From positions 1 to 33,188 of the forward strand of contig JANXLY010000203.1 of assembly GCA_025354885.1 (NCBI GenBank): a stretch of DNA of 33,188 nt, read 5' to 3'. Source of the DNA: Acidobacteriota bacterium (lineage in GTDB: Bacteria > Acidobacteriota > Terriglobia > Bryobacterales > Bryobacteraceae). The translations under genes and the position numbers were made by a program. The notes below the pieces were generated by a model. That model saw only the letters and a list, made by a program, of their open reading frames with translations. It did not search any database and was not told where the DNA came from. Positions 7,014-15,423 of the stretch are shown one piece after another; position 1 is the first letter of the stretch, and each line of letters starts with the position of its first letter.

Positions 7014-7650
7014 TGGTGGCTCCTTTTACGCTGGCACCAGAGCGCAGCGCTTTGGCTGCCTCAAGAACCGCCTTTCGAACACCGACATAAGTTCCGCAGC
7101 GGCAGAGGTTGCCACCGAGGCCATCTTTTACCTGTTCGTATGTGGGGTTGGGGTTTTTGTCGAGAAAACCTTTGGCGGCCATAACGAAGCCGGGAGTGCA
7201 GTAGCCGCACTGCTGGGCGTCGTTATTGACGAAGGAGGGGACGATGGGGTGCGTCTTGCCATTGGCGGTAAGGCTCTCGATAGTCTGAATCTGTCTGCCC
7301 TGAGCGTCGATGGCGAGGATGGTGCAGCTGTATTGCACTTTGTTGTCGACGATCATCGTACAGGCACCGCAGTTGCCTCGATCACAGACGCGTTTGGCCC
7401 CAGTGTGATCGAGCTTGTTGCGGAGGGTATCGAGAAGGGTTTCACGAGGCTCGACATTGACTTTCATCGGTTTGCCGTTCACATTAAGGGTGATCGAGAC
7501 TGGGGCCGGCCCCATCGCGTTTACACTGGTTTGGGCTTGGACTTCATCCGGGGTGGCGAGGATACCAACGGCACCGGCTCCGGCACCAACACCCTGCATA
7601 AAGCCACGGCGAGAAAATGGTTTTTTTGGTTTGAGATCTTCTGTACTCAA
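7006..7650 (-). CDS. Tat-exported (2Fe-2S) subunit of a molybdenum hydroxylase (PaoA-like)
   Basis: This 214-residue protein starts with a twin-arginine leader: SRRGFM at 13-18, an Ala/Gly hydrophobic stretch and a VQAQ-type cleavage site near 40, so the enzyme should work in the periplasm. A plant-type ferredoxin domain carries Cys89, Cys94, Cys97 and Cys109. The C-terminal helical domain carries the second [2Fe-2S] set, Cys148, Cys151, Cys183 and Cys185 (QCGYC and CRC). It passes electrons from the Mo site to FAD. It is the first gene of the operon, facing away from the methyltransferase across about 110 bp that should hold both promoters. Paralogous families (xanthine, isoquinoline and aldehyde oxidoreductases) share this subunit, so the substrate is open. 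Confidence 0.92.
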   Translation of the reverse strand: MSTEDLKPKKPFSRRGFMQGVGAGAGAVGILATPDEVQAQTSVNAMGPAPVSITLNVNGKPMKVNVEPRETLLDTLRNKLDHTGAKRVCDRGNCGACTMIVDNKVQYSCTILAIDAQGRQIQTIESLTANGKTHPIVPSFVNNDAQQCGYCTPGFVMAAKGFLDKNPNPTYEQVKDGLGGNLCRCGTYVGVRKAVLEAAKALRSGASVKGATNA

Positions 7651-7759
7651 GGCGCACTTTTCCTTTCAGGCGGGTCTCAGAGACAAGCTGAATATATCAT
7701 GAGGCGAGGCTGGGCCGAGCAAAGGTTACAGCTTGTCTGTAAGACTAGGTCAAGTACGA

Positions 7760-8500
7760 ATGAAAACAGCAGATTACGGAATTGACAAACCGGAGCGGGT
7801 CCGGGCACTGGCAATGGTTGGGCTGGTACTGATCGGGACTGGGTTGGCGCAATTTATTGCGTTGCAATCCACCGTGGAGGACTGGCCTGAATTGATTCTT
7901 TCCATCTGCCTCTGGATTGGAGTGTTGTTGCTGGTTGTGGCCGGCGTAATGTTGTGGTCTAGTAAGACGGGAAAGTTTGGACTAGCCTGGAAGATGCTGG
8001 AAGAGATGAAGTGGCGGGGTCGAGAAAAGGTACTGGATGTGGGATGTGGGAGGGGGTTGCTGACGATTCTTGCCGCTCGCAAAGCGCCGCTTGGAGAAAT
8101 ATTGGGGATCGATATCTGGAGCCAGGAGCAGTTAAGCGAGAACACGAAGGAAGCGGCAGAAGAGAATGCAGAGGCAGAGCGGGTGGCAGATCTGGTGCGC
8201 TTTGAGGATGGTGACGTGAATGACCTGCGTTTTGCCGTGGGTAGCTTTGACAAAGTGATTTCATGTTTGTGTCTGCATGCAATCGGATCTCGCAAGGTGC
8301 GCAATGAGGCAGTTGCAAAGCTGACCAAGTTGCTGCGGCCAGGGGGCGAGATTGCGATCCTCGATATTTTGCACACGAAAGAGTACAGAAAAGTTTTTGA
8401 GCAGCAGGGGCTGCAAAACATCAGGCGATCACCGATGAAATTTCTCTACTTTCTTCCGACCCGGTATGTAATTGCGGAAAAAGCAAAGATTGGGAACTAG
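7760..8500 (+). CDS. Membrane-anchored class I SAM-dependent methyltransferase
   Basis: From the ATG at 7760 the protein has 246 residues; an upstream TTG at 7733 stays open but adds nothing recognisable. Two transmembrane helices (about 16-36 and 45-66) come first, then a Rossmann-type methyltransferase domain. Motif I is VLDVGCGRG (91-99), the acidic residue at the end of strand 2 is Asp118 in GIDIW, and motif IV-like FEDGDVNDL follows. The methyl acceptor is unknown; the double membrane anchor suggests a lipid, quinone or cell-surface substrate. The next gene, a GH63 glucosidase, begins 6 bp after the stop, so they form an operon. Confidence 0.85.
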   Translation: MKTADYGIDKPERVRALAMVGLVLIGTGLAQFIALQSTVEDWPELILSICLWIGVLLLVVAGVMLWSSKTGKFGLAWKMLEEMKWRGREKVLDVGCGRGLLTILAARKAPLGEILGIDIWSQEQLSENTKEAAEENAEAERVADLVRFEDGDVNDLRFAVGSFDKVISCLCLHAIGSRKVRNEAVAKLTKLLRPGGEIAILDILHTKEYRKVFEQQGLQNIRRSPMKFLYFLPTRYVIAEKAKIGN

Positions 8501-8506
8501 AAGCTG

Positions 8507-11137
8507 ATGATGAGAGGCGCGGAATGGGTTCGACTGGAGGAAGAGAAGGCCCGCAAGCGCCACTGGCGGCGGTGGGGGCCTTATCTCAGCGAGCGGCAAT
8601 GGGGAACGGTTCGGGAGGACTATTCCGAGCATGGGAGCGCCTGGGATTATTTTCCTTTTGAGAAGGCGCATAAGCGTGCGTATCGCTGGGGTGAAGACGG
8701 GTTGATGGGGATTTGCGACAACCATTGCCGTTTGTGTTTTTCGATTGGCCTGTGGAACGCCAAGGATCCGATTTTGAAGGAACGGCTCTATGGGCTGGCA
8801 GGTCCGCTTGGAAACCATGGGGAAGACGTCAAGGAGCTTTACTATTATGTAGACGGGACGCCGACTGCTTCATACCTGAAAGGCTTGTACAAGTATCCGC
8901 AGCGCGAATTCCCATACGGGGATTTACAGGCAGGTGGGCGACGTTCGAAGACTGAGCCCGAGTATGAGTTGCACGATACTGGCATTTTTGATGATGACCG
9001 ATACTTTGATGTGTTTGTCGAGTATGCCAAGTGTGCAGCGAATGACATTTTGATTCGGGTGACAGTAGAAAATCGTGGTCCTGAAGCGGCACCAATTCAT
9101 TTGTTGGGGCAATTGTATTTCCGCAATTTGTGGTCGTTTGAGCGGGAAGCGAAGCCAGTGATGAGATCTGATGGGGAGGCGAAGATTCTTGCGAATCACG
9201 GGTCGCTGGGGAACTATGAATTCCTGGCTGAGGATGCTTCGGAATTGCTATTTACGGAGAATGAGACGAATGCGGTGGAGTTGTATGGGTTTGCTGCCCA
9301 GGATGGATTTTACAAGGACGGGATTGGGGATTATCTGGTTGAGGGCAAGCGGGGCGCTGTAAACCCAAAGCGTGAGGGAACCAAAGCGGCGGCGCACTAT
9401 CAGGCGATGGTGCCAGCAGGCGGCAAGCTGGTTGCGCGGATGAGACTGCGGGAACAGGATTTTGACCGCATGGAAGCACCTTCGCACGATGAGGTGTTTC
9501 GGACGCGGATCCAGGAAGCGGATGAGTTTTATGAGGATGTGCTTTCGCGCGGGGGCATGCGGCATTCGGACGATGCGAGGCTTGTGCAACGTCAGGCTGC
9601 GGCTGGGCTGATCTGGTCGAAACAGTATTTCAATTTGTCAATCGAGGACTGGCTGAAGGGAGATCCGGGACAACCACCGCCACCGGAGAGTCGCAAGTCG
9701 GGCCGTAATGCGAGTTGGCCGCACCTGTTCAATGCTGACGTAATTTCGATGCCTGACAAGTGGGAATACCCTTGGTACGCGGCATGGGATCTGGCCTTTC
9801 ACATGATTCCGTTTGCGATGATCGATCCGGAATTTGCGAAGAAGCAGTTGAGTTTGTTTTTGCGGGAATGGTACATGCATCCGAACGGGCAGATCCCGGC
9901 TTATGAGTGGGCGTTTTCGGATGTGAATCCTCCAGTGCATGCGTGGGCGTGCTGGCGGGTGTACAAGATCGATGCGAAATTGCAGGGCAAACCGGACACG
10001 GCGTTTCTCGAGAGTGTTTTTCACAAGCTGCTGATGAATTTCACGTGGTGGGTGAATCGTAAGGATGCGTCGGGCGACAACATTTTTGAAGGCGGTTTTT
10101 TAGGTCTGGACAATATCGGGGTGTTTGACCGTTCCCGACCATTGCCGACCGGCGGACGAATCGAACAGAGTGATGGCACGTCCTGGATGGCGATGTATTG
10201 CCTGAATCTTTTGAAGATTGCGATTGAGCTGGCGAAGACGAACCCGGTGTATGAAGACATCGCTAGCAAGTTTTTTGAGCATTTCCTGCATATAGCGGCG
10301 GCCATGAATGGGAGTGGCGAGAAAGGGCTTTGGGATGACGAGGACGAGTTTTATTACGACCGCCTGAAGCTTCCGGATGGGCATGAGTATCCGATGAAAG
10401 TGAGGTCTCTCGTTGGACTGATTCCACTGTTTGCAGTGGATACGCTGGATGCGGCAACGATTGAATCGCTACCGGGATTTCGGCGGCGAATGAAGTGGTT
10501 TACAACGAACCGTCCAGATCTGGCGGCGAACCTTGCTTCGATGACGAGGGAAGGGGTTGCGGACCGACGATTGCTATCGCTGGTGGGGCGCGACCGATTG
10601 AAGGCATTGCTGAAGCGGATGCTGGATCCGGAAGAATTTCTGTCAGATTTTGGGGTACGAGGCTTGTCGAAGTTCCACCAGAAGAATCCTTATGTGTTGC
10701 GTGCAGACGGGTCGGAGCACCGGGTGGATTATGAAGCGGGGGAATCGCAGTCGGGGTTGTTTGGGGGGAATTCGAATTGGCGAGGGCCGGTGTGGTTCCC
10801 GGTGAATTATCTACTGATCGAGAGCCTGCAGAAATTCCATCACTATCACGGAGATGCGATGCAAGTGGAGTGTCCGACGGGGTCGGGCAATCTGGTGACG
10901 CTCGATAAGGTGTGTGAGGAATTGGCGCGGCGCTTGAGCAGTTTGTTTTTGGCAAGGCCGGATGGATATCGGCCAGCGATGGGGCAACACCCGAAGTTTG
11001 CCTCGGACCCGCATTTCAAGAACAACGTTTTGTTCTATGAGTATTTCAATGGAGATTCTGGGCTTGGCCTGGGGGCATCGCATCAGACGGGTTGGACGGC
11101 GCTGGTGGCGAAGCTGATGCAGACGATCGACTGTTAG
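8507..11137 (+). CDS. Glycoside hydrolase family 63 glucosidase-like protein
   Basis: This 876-residue protein has no signal peptide and is probably cytoplasmic. It matches bacterial proteins annotated as glucosidase/MGH1-like, GH63: an N-terminal beta-rich part ([20 protein letters not shown], with [14 protein letters not shown] after it), then an (alpha/alpha)6 barrel from about residue 360. [10 protein letters not shown] (422-431) places Asp428 where GH63 enzymes put a catalytic acid, and NSNWRGPVW near 755-763 is the conserved motif before the second catalytic region. The family cleaves alpha-glucosidic links, in bacteria probably of oligosaccharides such as glucosylglycerate or mannosylglycerate-type solutes or trehalose-like sugars; the true substrate is not known. 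The ATG at 8507 is followed by another at 8510. Its stop codon overlaps that of the convergent phosphatase gene. Confidence 0.87.
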   Translation: MMRGAEWVRLEEEKARKRHWRRWGPYLSERQWGTVREDYSEHGSAWDYFPFEKAHKRAYRWGEDGLMGICDNHCRLCFSIGLWNAKDPILKERLYGLAGPLGNHGEDVKELYYYVDGTPTASYLKGLYKYPQREFPYGDLQAGGRRSKTEPEYELHDTGIFDDDRYFDVFVEYAKCAANDILIRVTVENRGPEAAPIHLLGQLYFRNLWSFEREAKPVMRSDGEAKILANHGSLGNYEFLAEDASELLFTENETNAVELYGFAAQDGFYKDGIGDYLVEGKRGAVNPKREGTKAAAHYQAMVPAGGKLVARMRLREQDFDRMEAPSHDEVFRTRIQEADEFYEDVLSRGGMRHSDDARLVQRQAAAGLIWSKQYFNLSIEDWLKGDPGQPPPPESRKSGRNASWPHLFNADVISMPDKWEYPWYAAWDLAFHMIPFAMIDPEFAKKQLSLFLREWYMHPNGQIPAYEWAFSDVNPPVHAWACWRVYKIDAKLQGKPDTAFLESVFHKLLMNFTWWVNRKDASGDNIFEGGFLGLDNIGVFDRSRPLPTGGRIEQSDGTSWMAMYCLNLLKIAIELAKTNPVYEDIASKFFEHFLHIAAAMNGSGEKGLWDDEDEFYYDRLKLPDGHEYPMKVRSLVGLIPLFAVDTLDAATIESLPGFRRRMKWFTTNRPDLAANLASMTREGVADRRLLSLVGRDRLKALLKRMLDPEEFLSDFGVRGLSKFHQKNPYVLRADGSEHRVDYEAGESQSGLFGGNSNWRGPVWFPVNYLLIESLQKFHHYHGDAMQVECPTGSGNLVTLDKVCEELARRLSSLFLARPDGYRPAMGQHPKFASDPHFKNNVLFYEYFNGDSGLGLGASHQTGWTALVAKLMQTIDC

Positions 11138-11595
11138 AGTTGCCCGACGAGATTGCGGACGGCGAGTTGAATGGTACGGAAACAGGCTTCGAGATGTTTG
11201 GCGCTTTGGCAATAAGGGTCTTCAATTGCTTTGGGTGCGCCGGGAATCAGGGTGGAGAGGTACGTAGTTTTGGAGGAGGCTTCCGGGGAGTCGCCGAAAA
11301 GTAGCTCTTCGTTGAGCTGATCCATGATGTAGATGCGGTCGTAGTTTTCGAGAAGTTCTGCTGAGGTTGGGGTGGAGCGATGGGCATCGAGCGAGAGGCC
11401 GAATTGTTTGGCCATGGTGCGTGCGTTGGGCTCGGCGCGTTCGCCTGGTTGAGCACGGACACCGGCAGAGGCGAAACGAGTATTTTCAAGGGTGGGGTGA
11501 AGGGCAATTTCGTAGCGAAAGCAGGCTTCAGCGAAGGCACTGCGCATGATGTTGCCGTAGCAGACGAAGAGGATGGACGGGGTAGTAGAGGTCAA
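11134..11595 (-). CDS. Low-molecular-weight protein tyrosine phosphatase
   Basis: This 153-residue protein has the phosphatase P-loop VCYGNIMRS with nucleophile Cys12 and phosphate-binding Arg18 (C-x5-R), and the general-acid Asp126 in DPY, both as in the LMW-PTP family. Usual family members have Cys rather than Met at position 17, so the second cysteine that protects the active site by disulfide formation is absent. Likely substrates are phosphotyrosine proteins, often exopolysaccharide tyrosine kinases, or low-molecular-weight phosphoesters; arsenate reductase activity is a less likely alternative. No partner kinase lies in the window. The stop overlaps the GH63 stop tail to tail. Confidence 0.88.
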   Translation of the reverse strand: MTSTTPSILFVCYGNIMRSAFAEACFRYEIALHPTLENTRFASAGVRAQPGERAEPNARTMAKQFGLSLDAHRSTPTSAELLENYDRIYIMDQLNEELLFGDSPEASSKTTYLSTLIPGAPKAIEDPYCQSAKHLEACFRTIQLAVRNLVGQL

Positions 11596-11645
11596 TTTTG
11601 TATTTTAGCGGCAACCAGTAGGTTGTGAATATCGGGTCCATTTGA

Positions 11646-11750
11646 TTATTCGGCTGGAAACGACGCAGCAGCCTTCTTTGAAAGCATTTCTCGCATCTGC
11701 TCTTTCGAAAAAATCTTCAACAGCTTTTGAACTCGTTTGTCCTTGACTGT
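11646..11750 (-). pseudogene. Possible short coding remnant
   Basis: In the 205-bp gap between the phosphatase and the nucleotidyltransferase, a 34-codon stretch on the minus strand is open between stops and encodes a Lys-rich, helix-like peptide (VKDKRVQKLLKIFSKEQ, then MREMLSKKAAASFPAE) with a natural-looking composition. It has no plausible start at its 5' end; only an internal TTG could give about 23 residues. It may be the C-terminal scrap of a lost gene, or chance. Confidence 0.2.
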
Positions 11751-11800
11751 CTATGTTAAACGCGGCCCGGTAGAGTCGAGGCGGCGGAGTGCGCGGAGAC

Positions 11801-12280
11801 TTACTCGTCCTGTTCCGCTTCCAGCAGGCCTTCCAGTTCAGGCAAGATTAGCAGGTCCTTGGGTCGGCCCGCCGCCTTCTTCGCTAGAATGAGCGCTCGC
11901 AGATCGAGTGCTCGGACACGCCGGTCAAACGCGTCGACCTCGACGGAGGCGGCTCGTGCTTCAGCATAACTTCCGATACCCGAGACTTCTGCCAACAAAT
12001 CCAGGATGCCGAGATCCGTATTTAGTGTGAAGACGGTGCCATTCGCCAGAGTGGCAGCATCCCAAACGAAAGGTAAACTTTCTGGAATTCCGCGCGGACG
12101 CGGATGGTAGGGCGCAAGAGCCCCAGCCAGCTTTCGTAGATTTTCCCTGTCGCGGGAATAGCAGATATCGAGATCGTTGGTGACATGTGAGCTGCCGTGA
12201 AAGATGGCAGCCCACCCGCCAATCACGACAAAGTCTACACCTTCGTCGATCAGACGTTGAATTGCAAATTCAAAGTTCAT
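11801..12280 (-). CDS. Nucleotidyltransferase-fold protein (toxin/antitoxin-like)
   Basis: This 159-residue protein has the minimal nucleotidyltransferase signature: VIGGWAAIFHGS (19-30) followed by T-N-D-L-D-I with Asp36 and Asp38 as the metal-binding pair. This layout (GG-W-A-x-H-G, then T-x-D-x-D) is found in AbiEii/DUF6036-like proteins often encoded in two-gene defence or toxin-antitoxin cassettes. A late third acidic residue may lie in the EVDAFD region. The ATG overlaps the stop of the upstream 75-residue gene by 4 bp (ATGA), so the pair is coupled. An active toxin, an antitoxin such as MNT, or a housekeeping nucleotide-transfer role cannot be told apart from sequence. Confidence 0.7.
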   Translation of the reverse strand: MNFEFAIQRLIDEGVDFVVIGGWAAIFHGSSHVTNDLDICYSRDRENLRKLAGALAPYHPRPRGIPESLPFVWDAATLANGTVFTLNTDLGILDLLAEVSGIGSYAEARAASVEVDAFDRRVRALDLRALILAKKAAGRPKDLLILPELEGLLEAEQDE

Positions 12281-12504
12281 GCTTTCGGTTTGCCGGCCTT
12301 GCCCCGGACACTTTGCGCAGCCTGGGCCAACACGTGCATGCGCCGGGCACGCTCGGAGGTGCTTAGCTTGATTTGCTCGATCAGAAGCGTTACATCAACG
12401 CCGAAGGCTAGGGCCGCTTCCACTTTTCCGCCAGGGATCGGATTCAACAAGCGCTCAATTGAGCGAGCGAGTCGAGAGTCGATTCCCTGCAGTGGTTCGC
12501 CCAT
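12277..12504 (-). CDS. Small helical partner of the nucleotidyltransferase
   Basis: This 75-residue protein is basic and mostly helical, with IERLLNPIPGGKVEAALAFG in the first half and DVTLLIEQIKLSTSERARRM in the second. Similar small proteins with this pattern are, from memory, commonly found directly before nucleotidyltransferases of the AbiEii/DUF6036 type, so I read it as the cognate partner, perhaps an antitoxin or a substrate-holding subunit. The 4-bp overlap with the downstream gene supports stoichiometric expression. A GAGG lies only 2 nt before the ATG, too close for an ideal Shine-Dalgarno. It follows the amidase gene by 40 bp on the same strand, so read-through from thrC-amidase is possible. 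Confidence 0.6.
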   Translation of the reverse strand: MGEPLQGIDSRLARSIERLLNPIPGGKVEAALAFGVDVTLLIEQIKLSTSERARRMHVLAQAAQSVRGKAGKPKA

Positions 12505-12544
12505 GGCCTCAGTCTAGCGTGAAGGATGGAAGGTGATTCGGCCT

Positions 12545-14206
12545 TCACTGGTGATGCGGAAGATCGGAGAAGCCGGGGGGACGTTTGAGGTGCCAGTCTG
12601 TTGCGTCCTGGAAAGACTTTGCGATGCGGGCGAGTTTGCCTTCTTCAAACAGATGGCCAGTGAAGAGGAGGCCCATCGCCTCGTTGTTCGGGAAGCCGCA
12701 GGGGACTACGATTTGCGGTTGGCCCGTGAGATTTGTGATCGTCAGCGAGGGGGAGCCGGTGGGGGAAACGAGTACGTCGAAATCATTGAGATATTTGTGG
12801 AATTCGCGCATCAGGATTGTTCTGGCACGGGCGGCGCGGATGTATTCGACTGCAGGCGTGAGACGGCTGGAGCGGAAGGAATTGGGCCAGTCGCTGGCGG
12901 CTTGCGCCGTCAGCTTTTCTGCTCCGCCATTGCGGGTGAGGTCGTCGAATGCTGCGCCAGCTTCGGCGTTGAGCATCAGAACAAGATCGCGTGCGGGGAA
13001 ATCCGGAAGCTTGGTGTCGATCAGTTGCGCGCCAGTTTTGGCCAGAGCGGCTAAGGCGTCGTCGTAGTGTTTTTTGCGGACTTCGTCGGTGATCCTCGTG
13101 AAGTTGTCGCGGATCACACCGACCTTCAGTTTTGCGACTGGTGAGGAAGCGTGCCAGTTGAGCGGAGCCGGGTATCGGGCGGCCATGTCTTTGCCGTCGG
13201 GGCCATCGATCACGCGGAGAACCAGCATGCAATCTTCTACGGTGCGGCAAATGGGGCCGATTTTGTCCATGGTCCAGGAGAGCGCCATCGCGCCAGTGCG
13301 GGGGACGCGACCGAAGGTGGGCCGCAGGCCTGTTACGCCGCAGCGAGTGGCGGGGGTGATGATGGAGCCGAGCGTCTCTGTGCCTAACGCAAAGGCGACC
13401 AGGCCGGCAGCGGTGGCGGAAGCGGAACCGGCGGAAGAACCGGAAGAAGTCTGTTCAATATTCCAAGGCGTTTTGGTCATGCCACCGAACCAGAGGCCTC
13501 CGAGAGCGAGAGCACCCATCGAGAGCTTGGCGCAGAGTACGGCGCCGGCGGCGTTGAGTCGTTCGATCACCGTGGCGGTGTAGTCGATGGTCTGATCTTT
13601 GTAGGGTTCTGCGCCCCAGGTGGTCTTGTAGCCTTTGACGGCGAAGAGGTCTTTAGCGCCGTAAGGGAGACCGTGGAGGGGGCCATGGTATTTGCCACGC
13701 TTGAGGTCGGAGTCGGCCTGTTTCGCTTGTTCGAGTGCGAGATCTTCGGTGAGGGTGATCGTGCAGAGGAGCGTGGGCGAGTGCTTTTTCAATCGCTCCA
13801 GGTACATTTTGGTGAGATTGGTGGAACTGATCCTTTTGCTGCGGATCAGAATGCCGAGATGCGAGGCGGGCCAGAAGGCGAGGTCTTCGATGTTTTTCCA
13901 GGCGGGGAGTTTTTGGATTTTTGAAGTCTGGAAGACAGTCTTGCCTGTCGGGAGGCTCATGCCGGGGAGCATGGGTGAGAAGGTGAAGGCAGGGTCTGTA
14001 TCGAAAGGGATTTCGATTTTGCGGAGGCTGGCGTAGTTGGCGAGGGAGCGAGTGATGCTGGGGAGCATCAGGTCGAGTTGTTCGTCTTTGAAGTCGAGGC
14101 CCAGCAGCGCGAGGCTTTGCTTGAGTTGGTCTCGCGAGGGTTGAGTCTCGGCGGCCAGAAGGGTGGCGAGAGAGGGGATGAGTTGGGCCAGGGTGCGTCG
14201 GGTCAT
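12545..14206 (-). CDS. Amidase signature family enzyme
   Basis: This 553-residue protein has the Ser-cisSer-Lys amidase core: Lys185 in YGAKDLF, a Ser-rich loop SSGSSAGSA (254-262), and nucleophile Ser281 in TETLGSIITPA, followed by CGVTGLRPTFGRVPRTG as in GatA-like enzymes. The nucleophile motif is unusual (LGSIITPA rather than GGSIRxPA). An extra N-terminal region of about 100 residues precedes the core. The first 20 residues (MTRRTLAQLIPSLATLLAAE) look like a weak signal or a short Tat-like leader, so export is possible. It is not the tRNA-dependent GatA, since no GatB or GatC is nearby. It hydrolyses an unknown amide. It starts 3 bp after the threonine synthase stop. Confidence 0.87.
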   Translation of the reverse strand: MTRRTLAQLIPSLATLLAAETQPSRDQLKQSLALLGLDFKDEQLDLMLPSITRSLANYASLRKIEIPFDTDPAFTFSPMLPGMSLPTGKTVFQTSKIQKLPAWKNIEDLAFWPASHLGILIRSKRISSTNLTKMYLERLKKHSPTLLCTITLTEDLALEQAKQADSDLKRGKYHGPLHGLPYGAKDLFAVKGYKTTWGAEPYKDQTIDYTATVIERLNAAGAVLCAKLSMGALALGGLWFGGMTKTPWNIEQTSSGSSAGSASATAAGLVAFALGTETLGSIITPATRCGVTGLRPTFGRVPRTGAMALSWTMDKIGPICRTVEDCMLVLRVIDGPDGKDMAARYPAPLNWHASSPVAKLKVGVIRDNFTRITDEVRKKHYDDALAALAKTGAQLIDTKLPDFPARDLVLMLNAEAGAAFDDLTRNGGAEKLTAQAASDWPNSFRSSRLTPAVEYIRAARARTILMREFHKYLNDFDVLVSPTGSPSLTITNLTGQPQIVVPCGFPNNEAMGLLFTGHLFEEGKLARIAKSFQDATDWHLKRPPGFSDLPHHQ

Positions 14207-14209
14207 TGA

Positions 14210-15391
14210 TTATCTAGGGAAGAGCGGTGAATAGGCTTCGAGGTATTTGAGTCCGGCACCAGTGTTATAGATGACAATTCTTTCGCTCGCCTTGAGGAAG
14301 CCGGAGGCAAGGAGCTGACGTACGGCAGCGACGCAGGCTGCGCCTTCGGGGGCAACGAACATGCCTTCGAGTCTGGCGAGTTCGACGCCAGCGTTGAGTG
14401 AATCTTCGTCGGAAATCGCAATGGCGGTGCCACCAGATTCGCGGATCGCGCGGAGGATGAGGAAGTCGCCGAGAGGCTTGGGAACACGGAGTCCGCTCGA
14501 GACGGTTTGCGCGTTTTCAAAGAAGACACTACGCTCGGCGCCATCGTTGAACGCTTTGACGATGGGCTGGCAGCCTTCGGCCTGGACGGCGATCATTTTG
14601 GGGCGTCGCCCGGGGAGAATCCAGCCGAGAGTTTCCATTTCTTCGAAAGCCTTCCACATGCCGATCAGTCCTACACCGCCACCGGTGGGGTAAAGGATGA
14701 CATCGGGGAGGCGCCATTGCAACTGCTCGGCAAGTTCATAGCCCATAGTCTTTTTGCCTTCGATGCGGTAGGGCTCTTTGAGAGTGGAGACTTCGAACCA
14801 GCCTTCTTCGGCTTTGCGTTCGGCGACGATTTTGGCGCAATCGCTGATCAGCCCGTCGACGAGGGTGACATGTGCACCGAAGGCTTTGCACTCAATGAAA
14901 TTGGAGTGAGGCACGTCCTTGGGCATGAAAATATGACATTCCATACCAGCGGCGGCGGCATAGGCGGCAGAGGCACTGGCAGCGTTGCCGGCCGAGGGGA
15001 TGGCGATTTTGTTGATGCCGAGTTCTTTGCACATCGAGATCGCACAGGAGAGGCCGCGGGCCTTGAAGCTGGCGGTGGGATTGAGGCCTTCGTCCTTGAC
15101 CCAGAGGTCGGTTGCACCGAGGGCGGCACCGAGGCGGTTGGTGCGGACCAGCGCCGTCATGCCTTCGCCCAGCGTAACGATGCTATTGGGTTTGGCGACC
15201 GGCAGGATGGGGGCGTAACGCCACATATTGGAGGGGCCGGAGGAGATCCATTCGCGGTTCCAGCCATCGCGAGCTTTCTCAAGATCGTAGCGGACCAGAA
15301 GCGGCCAGCCATCGGGAGAAAGGTTCATAGGTTGGTTGACAGGGAAGGTTTTGCCGGTGCCGGAGCATTCGAGGTGAGAGACGGTGGTCAT
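14210..15391 (-). CDS. thrC: Threonine synthase
   Basis: This 393-residue PLP enzyme makes L-threonine from O-phosphohomoserine in the cytoplasm. The PLP lysine is Lys110 in NPTASFKARG, the substrate loop is SAGNAASA (133-140), and the phosphate-binding glycine loop is PTGGGVGLIG (235-244). The N-terminal HLECSGTGKTF segment is the remnant of the zinc-ribbon-like opening seen in many threonine synthases, with a single Cys here. The related enzymes threonine deaminase and cysteate synthase share the fold; length and motifs favour threonine synthase. It is followed by the amidase gene in what seems a two-gene operon, and faces the M14 peptidase gene across only about 32 bp. Confidence 0.88.
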   Translation of the reverse strand: MTTVSHLECSGTGKTFPVNQPMNLSPDGWPLLVRYDLEKARDGWNREWISSGPSNMWRYAPILPVAKPNSIVTLGEGMTALVRTNRLGAALGATDLWVKDEGLNPTASFKARGLSCAISMCKELGINKIAIPSAGNAASASAAYAAAAGMECHIFMPKDVPHSNFIECKAFGAHVTLVDGLISDCAKIVAERKAEEGWFEVSTLKEPYRIEGKKTMGYELAEQLQWRLPDVILYPTGGGVGLIGMWKAFEEMETLGWILPGRRPKMIAVQAEGCQPIVKAFNDGAERSVFFENAQTVSSGLRVPKPLGDFLILRAIRESGGTAIAISDEDSLNAGVELARLEGMFVAPEGAACVAAVRQLLASGFLKASERIVIYNTGAGLKYLEAYSPLFPR

Positions 15392-15423
15392 TGGATTGGT
15401 TAAAGAGCTATAGTAACGAAATC

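Noticed and set aside
6444-7184. 246-codon plus-strand frame opposite the molybdenum hydroxylase genes
   Set aside because: Gly/Asp/Val-rich reverse-complement shadow without motifs, spanning two well-supported genes.
7774-8421. 215-codon minus-strand frame
   Set aside because: Antisense to the methyltransferase; Ser/Pro/Arg-rich and featureless.
12519-12548. GTGAAGG/CCTTCAC inverted repeat at the end of the amidase gene
   Set aside because: No T-run follows on the minus strand and the arms overlap the stop codon, so it is weak as a terminator and is left out as a feature.
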